Shown here: positions 27,501 to 39,534 of the stretch, piece by piece
Layout of the letters: the number at the start of each line of letters is the position of its first letter
Position numbering within the stretch: position 1 is the stretch's first letter
From: Oryzias latipes
Lineage: Eukaryota; Chordata; Actinopteri; Beloniformes; Adrianichthyidae
Direction of reading: 5' to 3'
Assembly: GCF_002234675.1 (NCBI RefSeq)
Contig: NC_019869.2
Location: 7,255,026-7,319,025, forward strand
DNA: 64,000 nucleotides
Made by a program: the position numbers and the translations under genes
Notes under the pieces: model-generated
What the model saw: the letters and a program-made list of their open reading frames with translations, nothing else
What the model was told of the DNA's origin: nothing
Database searches by the model: none

Positions 27501-29933
27501 CCATCGAGATCGACCCCTGACTCAGGAGGAGCTGCTGGCAGAGGCCAGAGTCACAGCGGAGCTCAACATCCGCTCTCTGGGTGAGAATCCGAGTGGCTGC
27601 CGCAGATTAGAATCACAGGATTAAGCAATAACAAAAGAGATCTAAAACAAATGTGTGCAGCCCTTTAATACAGACAGCATAATCAGACAACTGAAATCTG
27701 AAGAAAAGCTCTCCAGTTACAAGGAGGAGGTTAAATCCATAACATTTCTGCAGGGAACTAGAAACTCTGGATTTTTAAGAGAGTTCACCCATGTGACTCC
27801 CTTTTAAGAAAAAAACCGACCCTGTAAATGAAAAGAAGTGATTTTTATTTTAGGACACTTTATGTGAAACATGATTTAGGACAAGATTAAATCAAAACAG
27901 TTGACGTTTAAGCAGATTAACTATCAGCTTATAGCTTTTTAGGACTGCCTGGTTACATTTAATACATCTTTTTTGAACACAGTATACATTTATTTGGCTC
28001 ATAACCTGTTTGTGTGCAGATTGAATACAAATAAAAATACTTTCCTTATGTTTGTGTCCATCAGTTATTGAATAATATACAAAAAACAGCAGAAATGAAA
28101 TGAAACGATGAATAATTCTTGAAAGTCACAATTCACTGCTTTGCATTGGAGTCTATAATGTATAATTATTAAAGGATTTGAAACTTCATCTAACATAAAA
28201 TTCAAATGTTTCCTGTCATTTAGATACAACACAAACCAATGAGTGACGTCTTTGTTTCTGCAGAAAACTATGAGCGTTTGGAAGCAGACAAGAAGAAGCA
28301 AGTCCACAAGAAGCGTCGATTCGAGGGTCCAACCATCCGCTACCATTCGCTGCTCATGCCCATCGTCTCCCACTCTGTCCTGAAAGAGGAAAACGTGGAT
28401 GTGGAGGGGTACGTACGCCTTTAGTGGCCCTGCTCCAACTAATCTCAGTTTTTATGTCTAATCTCTGAAATATTTTATGCTTTTTTTTTTTTTTTTTTTT
28501 TTTAGCTGTTATGCAATTTTCTAGTGAGATTTGTTGTTGAAGAATCCACTGTGATGTGAGCTTAGCTTATCCTGAAACAATCAAGGCAGTAAATTAATAG
28601 AAGAACTAAAGGTGCTGCCTGGCCCCGCCCTCGCTGCACCCTTTTGATCGCCCTCACCATTGGAGCGGCTGCTACATGCCCCTCACTCCCCTCTTCTGCC
28701 CCTCCCACCCTGGTCAGAGCTGCATGTGACAAATTCATGGGGAAAAAAAATACTTTTTTCAAAATGGCCACATTTCTGTTGCTTTTATCTCCATAGCAAC
28801 CATTTTATCTTTTGGTCCCCTTGGGATGACGAACAGGTTGATGTAACTTTTAGAAGAATCAGCAAAAGTAAATTTTTGGATTTCCTTAGCAACAGAGGAT
28901 TTATGTTACCTGCATTCCTAATGTTCTCCTATCCTATGTCATATCGGTATGTTTAGCTTCAGCCAACGATTCATTTGTTACATTTTTACAATATTATGGT
29001 AAAATATGTGTGAGCAACAAAGCAACGTCACTTTTGCGAGCTCGCCACTCTACAGCCGTTCCAGATCAACAAATTTCTAATTCCAACAGTTTTTCCCAAG
29101 TAGCTTCCCGATGAGGCACGGGGAGTTAGAAGGCGATGGGTTGCAATTCCAAGGAGGACGTATAATTTGTAGGAGGTGCTAAAGGTGATTTACTTTCAAA
29201 TGGAAGATGGCCGCCTCTTTCTGAGGTCAACAAAACCACCGTTATGGTTAACGAATTAACCTGTGTGTGAAATTTCTTAAGATGGCCGCCAAGTCGTAGG
29301 CCCTTTGGCCATCCCATAATAACTTGAAAACCTCCTTTCCATGAAACTTTCCCTCACATGTGAGTTCTGCTTTCCTTTGTGGATTTTGAAATAGTTTTTG
29401 AGCCAAAGAAGAGATTTCTTTGTTTCAGGCGCTGTGATGTCATCTTGTTTTTTTCTCCAAAATTCATCTTCACCGGTCGGTGAGTTTCTGGCGGGGGCCA
29501 AATGAGAACAAATGGTAACAGGTTTCATCTTGTATCCCAAAGGTTGGATCAGGACGTCCCTCAGGCCGCGCCGCAAAATCCCTCCACGCCGTCCCAGCAG
29601 CCAACCGGAGGCCTGTGCTCCCGGACTTACGTGACGTTCAGTGACGACGAGGCGTTCGAGGTGGCCTTTCCCCGCAGCGCCCACCCCGGCCCCCAGCCGC
29701 CCGTTCAGGAGATCTGTCCCGTTACCCACAAGGCCGCTCTGTACCGAGACCCGGTCACCGATATTCCGTACGCCAACGCGCGGGCCTTCCGCATCATCCG
29801 AGAGGCGTACCGTAAATACGTGGCGGCGCACGGCTTTCCTAACACATCAGGAGGGGGGACGCCAGGGGACTCTGGAGCCACGAAGGGCGCCCGACCGAAA
29901 ATGTCTGTCAGACAAACTGGAGTCACTTCCTAG
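24509..29933 (+). CDS. vps72: vps72 / YL1, H2A.Z chaperone subunit of SRCAP and TIP60 complexes
   Basis: Nuclear protein that binds H2A.Z-H2B and helps load it into chromatin. Coding exons: 24509-24625, 26237-26389, 27133-27253, 27404-27580, 28264-28408, 29543-29933; all GT-AG and phases agree. The product is 367 aa (human about 364). The N-terminus MSLAGSREPRKTAGNRMSKL and YKTTYGGFHD are diagnostic. Exon 2 is strongly acidic (DDEYHGEHSDTEDEVDSDFD), the histone-binding part. Exons 3-5 are basic with RQSTSEHTRKT, QERQDAPRRRR, PLTQEELL and NYERLEADKKKQVHKKR. Exon 6 holds the YL1_C domain (about 296-330, CPVTHKAALYRDPVTDIPYA). Start chosen by homology of the N-terminus. Intron 1 carries a Tc1-like relic. 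No canonical AATAAA was seen in the first 300 bp after the stop. Confidence 0.96.
24735..26085 (+). mobile_element. Tc1-like transposon remnant in vps72 intron 1
   Basis: A degraded Tc1/mariner copy. Recognisable transposase pieces include HVQACLKLVRDHLDDPEENL and GSDETKI (a DDE-box region), followed by nucleotide blocks such as GCATGGAAGAATGGACC and AACCTGGTGAAGACC. Frameshifts and stops break the frame, so no active transposase is expected. Confidence 0.75.
28409..29542 (+). other. vps72 intron 5 with simple and dispersed repeats
   Basis: Contains a T run at 28481-28503 and two stretches with AAAATGGC.GCC-type words seen in other fish repeats. The open frames here are short and lack codon structure. 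No gene supported. Confidence 0.4.
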
Positions 29934-30654
29934 TCTTTGTCCCGCTAACATTTCTTCCTCCTTGCTTCTCTTTCATGAAGAATACTCAGTAAGGAGTCTT
30001 TTTTTGGGATGACAGCTGGGTTACTGTGTTCATGAAAATATTTCCACAGTAAACCCAAGAACACCAAAAGAGCAAACAGTAAAATGATCAACAATCCCAA
30101 ACAGACTTATTTCCACTTTTATTTTTGTAATGTTTTTATATCTTTTTTCTTAATGTCCAGACTTTTTGTTCATTGCTTCCATAAATGTACAAACTTGTTT
30201 CCACTAACCATAAGTAAATATTTCAAAGTAAAACTCATTTCTTGACTTGATTGTTAATATCAACAGAGGCGATGTTTTGCCCTGAAATCTGAAGAATTTG
30301 TTGTTTTTAGTCAGGGAGGTAACTTCAGTAATTACAGATTATAATCCTGACTACACAACCTCCTTAATATACATATTGGTGCTAAATATTAAAATAATTG
30401 TATGTACAGTTTCTTAATTATCAATGGCAATGAGCGTTTAATTAGAACAGGAGGTTCATCCCAGCATCCTGGACCAACTTGTCATTTTCAACTGAATTTC
30501 AAATTTGTACTTTTTCTCCCCCTCAAACTGGATCAGTTATCATTATTCGTTTTTTATTAATACTTCAGTGGATTTTCTAGAAATCGGTGTTCTGGTGTGA
30601 CAGCAGAAGCCCCCCCCCCCAAATCAATTCATCTGTTTTCCACTGAAAGATCGG

Positions 30655-31230
30655 CTCCCATCATTGATCTATTATAAAAACGTCCCCACTGGTCTCCTAT
30701 GCCATTTTAAGGCAAACTCAAAAACAAATTGTCGTTTTCTAGAACAGTAGTTCATTAGCAATTTCCTTCTGAGTTGTGGCAGGACTGTTGGTCTGGAGCA
30801 ACCCCCCCCCCCCCTTCCCAGCCCCCATAACTGAGAGCTGTCTGTTTACACGTTCTCCTGCTAGCTTACAGCCCCTCACAGCCTCTAACCCCACAGCAAA
30901 AATGGCGAGAAATCTTGGTGCTGTCCAGTTTTGATCCAGATTCAGGCTCAGGCCAGGAAGACGTAAATGGATCCAGTTTACAAGTGGATGTGCCTGAATA
31001 GAGCAGAAAAAAGGAGCTCCTGGTCCCCCCCCCCAGTGTAGTTTCTACGTCACAAATATGATCTTTTTCCAACAGCATTTTTTTCATCTGCTCCCGATTC
31101 ACAACGATTTGAATAAAGAAATACTCAGAAATAGAAATACTATTAGAAATACTCAGAAATTCAGTTTTAAGACTAGTTTTCTTTAACAACAATAACATGT
31201 TAAAAACACGATTTTCATCCTTTAATAACT
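30655..31230 (+). repeat. Dispersed repeat family A, near full-length copy
   Basis: Order of blocks: TGATCTATTATAAAAACGT, TTTTCTAGAACAGTAG, TGTGGCAGGACTGTTGGTCT, CTAGCTTACAGCCCCTCAC, AAAAATGGCGAGAAAT, then TTGAATAAAGAAATACTCAG and AACATGTTAAAAACAC. The same blocks occur in the same order in the copies listed elsewhere. No long open frame and no clear terminal repeats. Confidence 0.7.
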
Positions 31231-34200
31231 TTTATCAAAGACCCATTAAAGTTGCTGGAGCCTATAGCAGCTACTGCAGCTGGGTGAAGGCGGGGCTCAC
31301 TCTGGATGGGTTGCCATGGCAGAGAAAGATGCAAGCATGACTTTAAGTGACCAAACAGGAAGAGGACAAACACATCTGAGTTTTCTGGATAGCATAGATC
31401 AGAACCAGAAGACGCTGAAGGCTTTGATTGGAGTTCAGAGATTTTTATGAGGGTTTTGGGATCAACAAATCCCTCGTTTTATAAACCTTTGCTGCTGGTT
31501 TGACTGCCTTTCTCAAACTTTGCTTATCTGCAGAGCCACATTGTTGCAGCCCTGGCAAAGGCTAGACAGGCACGTTTCTTTTTTTTTTCGTTATTCAGGA
31601 CTACGCGTCAAAGAACTGCAGACGCACAGCTTTGTGCAAGGATAAAATATAGAAGAAACAAGCCTGGAACATCAAAAAATAAGACCAAGAGAATTAAAAA
31701 TGCACCAGAAACAAGTTTGGATGTCAACACTTGTATAGCTGTGTTGGAAGTTGGTGAAACTACAGACTGTTACGCTAAAGCAGGAGTGAACAACGCCGGT
31801 GAGTGAACTTAATTGATTTTCAGAAAACAGAGTCCGACCCCGTTTCTGAATTTCAGGATATTGCCTCAGAAAATCGGGCTCTTGAGTTCAATTCGTCATC
31901 TGTGGCTGACAAACCCCTCTGACGGTGTTGATTGATCAAAGACCCTCTCTTTGGGGGTTTCTATTAACATAAGACCTCAAAAACATTCAGTTTTGATGAA
32001 AGAGCCCTATTTATCCCACCAATTTATGCCTCACTTGTGAAACCATCACAGTTTGACCTGCAGACGGATGTATTTTTGAATCGACTGGCTTTGAGGAGCA
32101 GAACATTGAGCCTCAGTCTTGAACCTGACCCATCCAACTGCAGTTTGGTTATTCTAACCCTTCTGGGGCCTGATGAGGATTTCTATTTTTATTTCCTAAA
32201 TACAGAATTACAGAGCCACCCCTCAGCGCTCGACTAATGTGGGGTTTTTGACTCGTCCCTGAACAGCATCCTGCAGCCTCTGACCAGCTTCCGCCTCATT
32301 AAAGCCCACGTGAAAAAAGAGATATGTAAATGTTTAGTCACTAAAAAAATAACATGTTTTCAAATGCATTCTGATGGCAGGGCATGGAAAGATGATTGAC
32401 GGATGAAAGAAACCCTGTAGGATCTGCCTTCGCAGCATTAAAGCTGTCTGATGAAGTAAGGAATCTATACTCCCAATTTTAATATAAGCTCATTTCAGAA
32501 TAATTAAAGGTCCCTTAAGAAAAGAAAACACTGTTTCTCATCAGATTCTTTGTTAAAAATGCTAACTTGAACATTTAAGTTGATCACAGTCTCTAATAAA
32601 CAAATTGAAGTTTGCTGCTTGTCAACATGAACCTGAAGTGTCAGTCACATCTCTATCAGAGCTAGTTATTACCGCCAAAACACTAAACTGACTCCAATTC
32701 TATTCATGTTCATGATTTAATTCAATTTATAAAAATGCATAAATTGTTCAAATTTCTAGGAATTTTCCCAAAATGTTATGAAAAGCAGCTTTACCTTAAC
32801 CTAGTGATCAAGTGTACAAAATTAGAATTATTATAAATAAAACGAGGAATTTATGCTTTAAAAACTCCCAGAAAATATGCATTTTGCCTAAAAAAAGCTA
32901 AAGAAACTGTTTCAAAAGAAAATCAGTTTGGCTTTTATCTTTTAGAACATTGATCTAAAGTATAAAGCAATCAGTCTTAATTGTAATGGGTTTATGGCTT
33001 GTCCCCACTGATGGAGGAGGCAGATTTCCAGAACTCTAATGCTGTAAAATAAACTTCAAAGCAGACGCATTTAGGAGTTTCATGGGGTAAAAACTGTTGA
33101 CGGATTATTAGAACTAGACTGAGTGACTCCACCCCCACGTGTTCCAAACAGGAAGTACCCACTGGTTCCAAGAAGGCAAAATCCAATTGACTCCCATTGA
33201 GAAGTACACAGCTTTTACCATTTGTCAGTAGAACTAGTCTTGCTCTGCTAACATGTCTTTGTTAATCTTATCCTTTTCTTTCATTTACAGGTACATTTTC
33301 AGATTTTAGACAGGTGGGATTTTGTTTGTTGATTTGGCCTTTTTTGCTTCACCTTTAAGTTTTTAGCAATTTGCAAATTGGTTATTTTTATATGGGAACA
33401 ATCTGTTGAAGTTTTTGTTATTAATTTAAATTAGGGGGGAAAACGTAACTTTATGTTCTGCTCCTCTAGGTGTCATAGACAAAGGGGGGGGGGGGGCACA
33501 GCATTCATGAATTATGTATGATGCTCTCGGTTCAGATGTTTCCTGTTAGTGCAATCCGATGTAAATATAATAGCCAAACAAGAACAGTCTCCAGTTCTGG
33601 CATGCATTCAGCATGCATTGGAAGCTGACTGTGAGTTAGTTGTGTGTGGACGGCCATCTTTCACAGGAATGCACAAAGCAACACCATTCAGCCTTCACTC
33701 CCTCAGTGCAGAGATCTGAAGGAAGATGCTGCTTCTAACAGTTTTTATTGGTGGTGTCACCTTTCCTTCATAACAGGGACCGCATTATGAAATCATTTTA
33801 CTGTGTTTTTTTTTGTTTTTTTAAACTCAATACTGGTTTTCTAAAAGAGCAAATGCTGCCTACACACTTTACCACTTGCTTTTTGGTAACAGAGGACCGA
33901 ACGCTAATTTAAAAATAACAAGTTCTCCCTTGAAGCAATAATTATGAATTCAGTGTCAGGCTAAGCCAACATCTCTGGTGAGTAGACGCATATTTAAATC
34001 TTTAAGAAATGAAATTATTTTTGCTTTATTGCTTCTAAACAAGGATCTAATCTCCTCAAGTGACAGAACAGAGAAAGCTTTGTTTCCCACATTGCACGCT
34101 GCATATGGTATCAATTGAACAGTTTACAGAAGAGGAAGAGAGGGAGCTGCATTATCACTAGGTCTAGTGAGGTAGTTGCCATGGCGACGAGTGTAGGTGG

Positions 34201-34762
34201 TGTACAGTGCTGTACTCTGTGCTGTACTTCTTCCCTCGTCCTCTCCCTTTTTTTCTGTCAATCCCCCCTTTATCTTTTTGCCATCTGCAACATCCGTGCA
34301 ACATTGACACCTTTGAGTTCAAATAATGACGCTCGTCATTCACTTAACATCCATTTGAAGTCAAATTCTCACATTTTTTCCCTTTTGATGAGCTATTTCT
34401 TTTAATTGCTTTGATTTCATGAAAGCTATTTTTTATTTCTGTATTTTCTTGCTGACCACTCACACTTTTTTTTTTTAAAATCTCTGCTTTGTCAATCAGT
34501 CTCTGTTTCTCCTCCCTGGCTATTCTTTTATCAGTTTCCATGGAGATTTGAATCTGTGTGTGGATGCGAGTGACTGAAGTTTGAAAGTGAAAGGATGTGT
34601 CATTTCCAGTTTATATTTTTGGTGTAACTGCAAGAGCGTCCCGAGATACACATTTAGTAACTATAACCATCATAATTTCCCTTTTTTCCCCTCCTTCAAC
34701 TCTACTTGCTTCTGCTAGATGAACATTAACGTCTAATTTTTTTTTAAAAAATAGGCTCAAAC
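31231..34762. other. Intergenic stretch, repeats only
   Basis: Near 31250-31320 is a fish repeat tail (GCTGGAGCCTATAGCAGC with GAAGGCGGGGCTCACTCTGG). At 33140-33235 is a fragment of the fold-back arm family (see 57836-58884). No gene, RNA or conserved exon is visible on either strand. Confidence 0.4.
33140..33235 (+). repeat. Fold-back arm family (family C), solo fragment
   Basis: GTTCCAAACAGGAAGTACCC, ACTGGTTCCAAGAAG and the following 40 bp match the arm at 58683-58884 at reduced identity, preceded in both places by a GAGTGA...GAC-C-rich junction. Confidence 0.6.
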
Positions 34763-35499
34763 TGTCATGGTTTGGGTTTCTTTGTATTGGTTTTTGCTTT
34801 CCGTTTTGGTCTCTGTCATGTTTGAGTTCTGTTTCCTGTTTTATTTTGAAAGGTTTCCTGTTTTGTCATGTTTTTGAGTTTTACTTCCTTGGTCCCAGTC
34901 TTTCTTGATCATGTTCACCTGTGTCTTGTCTGTATATAAGTCTTGTCTCTACCTTCCTCTTGGGCTGGTCCATTAATGTCTCTCATGTAATCTCTCTAAT
35001 GTCTTTATCGTCTCATCCCTGACCGTCTTCTGCCATGTTTCCATGTTTATGCCCACAGTGAGTTTTAGTTTTGTGTTCCTGCTCTTCAGCGCTTTTTGTT
35101 ATTAGAATAAACCCCTTGCCCTGGAACTGTGTCCTCCATGGTTCCTGTCCCTGGGGAGAGTAATTGGGACCGCTCCTCTTCATGCCTGTTCCTGAAGAGG
35201 GGTTTGCCATGTCACCCCTCATTTCTGCTAGGCTGCAGGAACCCAAACTGTGTTCTGGACTTTTTTTTCTTTTCTTTTCCTGTTCCTCCAGGTCCCCTTC
35301 TCTGGGTTTGTTTGGGCATCTGGGATCTGCCCTTTTGGGGAGGGGTACTGTAAGGATTCTGTGGTTTTGTTCTTGGTCATGTTTTTGGTTTTCTTTTTGT
35401 CAGTCACTCAAATTTCAGGTTCATGATCCACAGCTGTCTTCAGTTCAGTTAATTACCCTCAGCCTATTTAAGTGTCTTGGTTTCTGTTCATCCTTATCA

Positions 35500-36846
35500 G
35501 GGGGGTATTCCAGAAAGCAGGTTATGCTAGCTCCCACAGTAAGTTTGAGGCTAATGAAGTTGATAACCTCAGCTTTCGGTTCCAAAAATGGAGGTATGTT
35601 TCAGGGTAGGTCAAAGTGCCATAGCAACTCATGCTCTGAACATAACCTTAATACTTTTTCCACCGTGAGAGGGTGATAAGACCACGTATGGATGTTGGAA
35701 AAATAAACTTTTTTACTTTGATCTAACTTAATTTTTTGCTTCAGTTAAGATAATTAAAAATCTTTTGTTAAGTCAGTTTAAAAATAACATGTAGTTTTCA
35801 GACAATTATTTTACTTTAATTCAAATTAATTCAATTAAGTAGGTGTAACTTTGGTGCTGCTGTTAGATCTGCACCGCAAGGGATTGTGGGATACCATTCC
35901 ATTTGCCTGTCTGGACAGATTTGGGTTCAAGTGTGGGTTTTTGACCAAATGTGTTAGTTGTTTAGCTGTTTACTGTGTTTTACCGTGTTTTGCCGAGTTA
36001 TTTTGTCCTACTTTGCTCAAGTCTCTGCACCATGAGGGAGAGGGAGGGAGAGGATGATGAGTTTATATAGCACCCCTACAGTCATACTGCATTTACAATG
36101 TTGGAAAATTCCTAAATGAAGATACGCTCTTGATATATACCATTTTGTTCTTTTTATTGTTATAAAAATGAGGATCTGCAGGCTCAAACTTAGACACATG
36201 AGAGTTCAAGAATTATAATTCATTACGATGGAAAAAAGATAACTTGAATTGGAGTAATATGACATTTAGCTAAATATGTAAATTTGAGTTGTATAAACAA
36301 TTAAGTTTTATAGACGTAAGAAATTAGGTTGAATAAATTTAACTTAATTACTTGTTACCAATAGAAGTAATTCATTTTTATGTTTGCAAAATTGGATATG
36401 TTTTTTATATATATATATATATATAATGCGCGTCACAAGGAAAATGGAAATAAGATCAGAAACTCGTGCGTTTACTTTGTCTGTTCTTCTACTACAAGCA
36501 GAAACTCTTTCTTTTGCTGATGAAGCCGTTTCACTTTTTTGATGCACGTATAATCTTCATACGCCGTCACTAATCTCAGACTCTGTCTCACTGAAGTATG
36601 GCTCTCTTTTTTTCTCCACGCGTTTCCATGGAGACTACAGAAATCGGCGATCTATTGAGAACGTCATTATGTACCTGCTGTGCACGTGCATTAACCCAGG
36701 GTTACCAAGTCGAGCGTAATTACGCCAACTCATATCCGGTCTTTTGGAACCGACATACCCAGAGTAAGCAAGTTCAGGCGGATTTCAGCCAGAGTTCAGG
36801 CTTAAAGTCAGGCTAGTTTAAACCTGCTTCCTGGAATACCCCCCTG
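35500..36846. mobile_element. Harbinger-like (PIF) non-autonomous transposon, nested
   Basis: Terminal inverted repeats GGGGGGTATTCCAGAAAGCA at the left and, in reverse complement, GGGGGGTATTCCAGGAAGCA at the right, matching the fish PIF/Harbinger end type. The subterminal right side has AGAGTAAGCAAGTTCAGGCG, also typical. No transposase or Myb-like frame in the 1.35-kb interior. The 3-bp target duplication is not clear. Confidence 0.65.
36406..36425. repeat. (AT)n microsatellite
   Basis: AT dinucleotides inside the Harbinger-like element. Confidence 0.9.
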
Positions 36847-37331
36847 GTAATCTGCTCTGTTTTGTCACCGGTTTGTTTCTCCCCGTAGTTTTGTCACGGT
36901 TCAGTTTGTTTATTAAATGTTTTATTTCCTGTCACCAAGCTTGGTCTCCTGCATTTTGGGTCCTCCACCACCAGTTCGTGACACAAACTAAGAACAATTG
37001 TCAGTTTGAATGCCCTTTTTATAAAAATGACTTCCATGAGTAACACTTCCAATGAGGTTGACTGTAAACAAAAACACCGTAAAAAGGTTTTCATAAGATT
37101 TATGTAACAGCATCTTGTCAATGAAATGATCTATGACATATTTACAATGTAACAATTACCAGTGTATAATTATGTAACCTCTTTACATGCAAAATGCAAA
37201 ACACACTCTCTTTGCTGCATGTATTCAATGCAACAAGGACCTTCAAGAAGACGTTTCATGTGTTGAAAGTCATCAGACTCTTGATGAACCTATGATTGTT
37301 TCACCTTCTGGACTCCTTATAGGAGAGTTAA

Positions 37332-37842
37332 AGACCCACTCCAATGAAAATGGTGCTTAAGTGTTTTTAACACGTGGCATTTTTCCGATATTGGAAGACG
37401 TGTAGATAGAACATGAGGCTTAAAAATGCATTTCTGAGTATTTCCTCATTCAAATTGTTCAGAATCAGAAGCAGACAAAAAAATGCTGTTGGAAAAAAAC
37501 GCTGTGTGGGATGCAAGCTCCCTGCTCCGCTCCATTCTGATGCATCCACTTGTAGACAAATAGATCCATGAACGTCTTTGTTTTCCTCGTTGGAAGCTGG
37601 AATCTGACTCAAAACTTCACGGCTGGATAGCGCCAATATTGCTCGCCATTTTTGTTTTGCCGGTAATGTGTTTTTGGGGTTGTGAGGGGCTGTAAGCTAG
37701 CAGGAGAGAGTGGAAACAAATGAATGATGGGTAGCAGGGGCGGGCTTACTTGGCGCCAACAGTACCACTCACAACCCCGAGACAAATTTCGAATGAACTA
37801 CTGCCACTCTGCAGAAACTATGTCCTAGAAAACCACATAGGT
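37332..37842 (-). repeat. Dispersed repeat family A, full copy, minus orientation
   Basis: Its reverse complement runs TTTTCTAGGACATAGTTTCT, CAGCCCCTCACAACCCC, AAAATGGCGAGCAAT, TGGCGCTATCCAGCCGTGAA, GTGGATGCATCAGAATGGAG, then TTTTCATTGGAGTGGGTCT at the end. It faces the plus copy at 37870-38350 head to head. Confidence 0.7.
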
Positions 37843-37869
37843 TTGTCTGCAGAGCTCGTTATAAATTAT

Positions 37870-38350
37870 CCTCTCAGTTGTCCTTTGGAGCATTTGGAGG
37901 AGTGTAAGCCCGTCCCCCTTCCTGTCACCTGTCTGTTTACACACTCCTCTGGTTTACAGCCCTCACAACCCCAAGCTAACATTAACGGTGCAACAAAAAT
38001 GGCGAGCAATTAGGGCTATCCAGCCATACGGTTTTGAGCTTTGACGCGGAAAACAAAAATGTACGTGGATCTAATCGTATACAAGTGAATGCATCAAACC
38101 AGAGCGGAGCAGGGAGCTTGTGGCATGCCCAGTGTTTTCTATATCTCATAAGATGCTTTTCCAATGGGATTTTTTTTCTGTCTGCTTCTGATTTACAACA
38201 ATTTAAACTAAAAAATACTCAGAAATACAATTTGGAGCTCACATTTCTTTGTATGTCCTCCATCGTCAGAAAAATGCAACCAGAACATGTTAAAAACACC
38301 CCCAACAAAAAACAAACACAATTTTCTTTGGAGTTGCTTGAGTTGAAATT
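37870..38350 (+). repeat. Dispersed repeat family A, full copy, plus orientation
   Basis: Blocks TTTACAGCCCTCACAACCCC, AAAAATGGCGAGCAATTAGG, GTGAATGCATCAAACCAGAG and AACATGTTAAAAACAC occur in family order. Together with 37332-37842 it makes an inverted pair with a spacer of only about 30 bp. Confidence 0.7.
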
Positions 38351-38649
38351 AAATGCAAGTGTGCATAATGTAAACACATTATTCAAAGATACTCCGGAAG
38401 GCTGCTGTAAAGCTTTCTTGTGTGAAAACTAGAGACTTTAAATAACCCAAATTTATTCTTTTTTTTCTTTTTTTTTTTTTTTTCAAAACCATCTTTGAGG
38501 TTTACTAGTGAAGCTTCTAGTGCCTTATATTTCCAATTGCACAGATAAGCATCCGTTGAGCAATGCTGTAGAGAGGATTGGAACCGCAGTGCAGCCCCCT
38601 CCGACAACAAAAGGGTGAGACGTCTGCTCCCCTCGAAATTTTCCCCTAA

Positions 38650-39534
38650 ATGAACTTTGTTGCGCCCCAGCCTCATCTCCAGCGTAATTCTAGAGCGCAA
38701 TGGGCGGTCTGCGTCATTTCGCTTCAGTCTTTGGTGAAAAGAGCCGCTCCGGAGACGCGTGAGTGCTGCGCGCGCGGGCTGCGCTGCCTTACGCAGGAGG
38801 AGGCGTCGTTTTTTATTTTTTTTCATTATTTTTTTAAAAAAAAATCTGCTCGTCTTTTTACGCGCAGTGCCCGCCCTCCACGGAGAGACTCCTCCACGCA
38901 CCTTTCAGGGCGCAGAAAGGTAAAGGCCGTCCATCCAAATTGTCACAGGACTCACCTCTTCACCACGTCCGTCATTAGTGCATTTTTTGTTCTTTTTTGG
39001 GGGTGAATGTGAGTCGGATCCACGCTGCGATACTACAGAACATCTGCAAATCGCTGCATCTAGAAACGGAGCGTCGTTTTTTGGTTTATTTTGCTCTCAT
39101 ATTTTCCAGGATTTTCTGTTTTTGAGCAGGATTTTTTTTGGATGGCGCAAAATGGAATAAAGCTGCTGTCCAGAGTTGGAACAATCTTCAAAATCAATAT
39201 TTAATGTCTGTATAGTATCTTGTTTTAAAGGGAACAGATGATGAACTGAACCGCTCTTTTGTTCAAAGAGGAGTTCCCAGACCAGACGCAGCAGAAATCA
39301 GGAGCTATCATGACCAAAGCCCGCGGAGGTCCTCCTCATCACCTGGAAAGCTGCGTTTTGCTGGAGCTTCGAGTCGGAGAGCAGGAGGCTGAGGAGGAGG
39401 AGAAGGAGGAGAGGGAGGATGCTGAGCTGCACGGCCGAGCTGAGGCTTCAGTGATGGACTGAGCAGGAAGCTGAGGACACTCGGCTTCACTTTCTTCCCC
39501 TTTTTTTGTCATCACAGGCGCGGACTTACTGCAG
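38650..39534 (+). promoter_or_regulatory. GC-rich promoter and non-coding first exon, probably syngap1
   Basis: The block 38690-38905 is GC- and CpG-rich (GCGCGCGCGGGCTGCGCTGC), unlike all its surroundings. Downstream, 39240-39534 is exon-like and ends in a good donor (CTGCAG/GTGAGA at 39534/39535). The short frame 39310-39462 begins MTKARGGPPHH and ends in stop before the donor, so it would be an upstream ORF rather than the start of the protein. Assignment to syngap1 rests on orientation and on no other plus-strand gene being visible in the interval. Confidence 0.35.

Larger units (their letters stand above)
34763..36983 (+). mobile_element. LTR retrotransposon remnant (TGTCA...TGACA), interrupted
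   Basis: The ends TGTCATGG and CGTGACA are inverted, of TG...CA type, and flanked by a 5-bp direct repeat CAAAC (34758-34762 and 36984-36988), as for an LTR element. A TATATAAG box at about 34935 and an AATAAA at about 35105 fit a first LTR. A purine-rich TTTTGGGGAGGGGT at about 35333-35346 just before a second TGTAAGG start fits a polypurine tract and 3' LTR. The gag-pol interior is missing. The two LTR halves are well diverged, so the copy is old or chimeric. A 1.35-kb Harbinger-like element sits inside the second half. Confidence 0.5.

Noticed and set aside
29277-29831. 184-aa minus-strand open frame
   Set aside because: It lies antisense to the GC-rich last exon of vps72, whose plus-strand frame is clearly YL1. 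It is a shadow.
35500-36846. Transposase gene inside the Harbinger-like element
   Set aside because: No frame longer than about 75 codons and no DDE or Myb-like motif, so the element is non-autonomous.
38383-38901. 172-aa minus-strand open frame with a poly-Lys run
   Set aside because: It is driven by a T-rich homopolymer and the GC-rich promoter block. No domain and no splice support.
39310-39462. MTKARGGPPHH frame as the start of syngap1
   Set aside because: It ends in a stop before the exon donor and does not resemble SynGAP N-termini. Kept only as a possible upstream ORF.
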